From positions 1 through 12,428 of the forward strand of contig JBBRPS010000252.1 of NCBI GenBank assembly GCA_038227745.1: DNA of 12,428 bases, in the 5' to 3' direction. Below, one piece after another: positions 12,019 through 12,428 of this stretch. Position 1 is the first letter of the stretch; the number at the start of each line of letters is the position of its first letter. This DNA is from DASPXY01 sp038227745. GTDB taxonomy: Bacteria > Planctomycetota > Planctomycetia > Gemmatales > Gemmataceae. The notes below the pieces were generated by a model. It did no database searches and was not told the DNA's origin. It worked only from the letters and a program-made list of their open reading frames with translations. The translations under genes and the position numbers were made by a program.

Positions 12019-12428
12019 CCTCCCACGGCCGCCCCGGGCACGTCTTCTCCCAGACGCGCCGGCCGTTGCGGTCCACCTCCGCGACGATGCGCGTGGTCAT
12101 GCTCACCGCCAGCGTGTTGCCGTTCGGCAGCCGCGTCGCCCGGAACACGCCGGGGAAGTTTACCTTCCAGTGAACCTTCCCGGCGGCGTCGATCTCGCGC
12201 AGCTCGCCGGGGTACATGAGGGCCACGAGGTAGCGGCCGCTGGGCAGTAACTCCACGCCGCACCAGGTGCCCTGGGTGCCGACGCTGATCCGCCGCACCT
12301 CCGCGCGCTTGATCGGATCGATCTCCAGGATCAGCCCCTGTGAAGTCATGCATACGATGTGGCCGCTGCGCTGCTTGCGGGCGCTGAAGATGAAGAAATT
12401 CGGCGTCAAGTTGTGCTGGAACACGACC
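12005..12428 (-). CDS. C-terminal part of a beta-propeller (PQQ/NHL-like or arylsulfotransferase-like) protein, cut by window end
   Basis: The frame runs off the right edge without a stop, and the codon at 12424 is a GTG inside an open frame, so this is the last 140 or so residues of a longer protein. The sequence shows repeating propeller strands: GLILEIDPIKRAEVRRI, CGVELLPSGRYLVAL, ELREIDAAGKVHWKVNF, RATRLPNGNTLAVS, VAEVDRNGRRVWEKT. The 'LPNGNTL...V.E.D.NG..VWE' blade pattern is typical of PQQ-like/arylsulfotransferase-type propellers common in planctomycetes, which are usually exported or protein-binding. No catalytic residue can be assigned from this fragment. The gene converges on the deacylase gene. 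Confidence 0.8.
   Translation of the reverse strand, partial: VVFQHNLTPNFFIFSARKQRSGHIVCMTSQGLILEIDPIKRAEVRRISVGTQGTWCGVELLPSGRYLVALMYPGELREIDAAGKVHWKVNFPGVFRATRLPNGNTLAVSMTTRIVAEVDRNGRRVWEKTCPGRPWEARPR

Overview
The window is high-GC, densely packed bacterial DNA. Several things suggest a planctomycete, probably of the Gemmata/Gemmatales type: the long palindrome at its left edge, a Uma2-type reading frame ending in the 'LRALGIDP' tail, a Cys/Pro-rich secreted protein, and small DUF/HNH and PIN-toxin cassettes scattered between metabolic genes. This assignment rests on gene style, not on a marker gene.

Layout. 1-142: a near-perfect 50-nt palindrome and a second short palindrome. 143-2080 (+): large polytopic membrane protein. 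2392-2970 (+): secreted Cys/Pro-rich protein. 6911 down to 3011 (-): one compact, apparently co-transcribed run, in transcription order a small DUF-like protein, an HNH nuclease, a GlxB/MgsA-type class II glutamine amidotransferase, a tiny Uma2-derived protein, a GlxC/MgsB-type GXGXG protein, the broken stub of the expected GlxD/MgsC FMN subunit, and an epoxide-hydrolase-type alpha/beta hydrolase. 7054-11972 (+): the divergent run, with a type III glutamine synthetase/gamma-glutamylmethylamide synthetase, a VapBC-like toxin-antitoxin pair, a small S24/S26-like Ser/Lys peptidase-fold protein, a SoxB-type FAD oxidoreductase, an SDR dehydrogenase and a YbaK-type deacylase. 12005-12428 (-): the C-terminal part of a beta-propeller protein cut by the window edge.

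How it fits together. GSIII/GmaS + GlxB + GlxC + GlxD + SoxB is the gene company of the N-methylglutamate (methylamine) and sarcosine nitrogen pathways. Here the two runs diverge from one short intergenic region (6912-7053) that carries convincing sigma70-like promoters on both strands sharing the same -10 block. The pathway looks damaged: glxD survives only as about its first 70 codons with an in-frame stop, and no soxD/A/G or mgdB/C/D partners are present. Nearly every junction of the metabolic locus has been invaded: by DUF-HNH at the divergent promoter, by an internally deleted Uma2 frame between glxB and glxC, by a 36-bp direct repeat that now supplies the glxC ribosome site and TTG start, and by vapBC-S24 between the synthetase and soxB. 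The most notable signals are the glxD stub, the Uma2 relic and the repeat-derived start of glxC. I found no CRISPR array, tRNA, rRNA or complete transposon.
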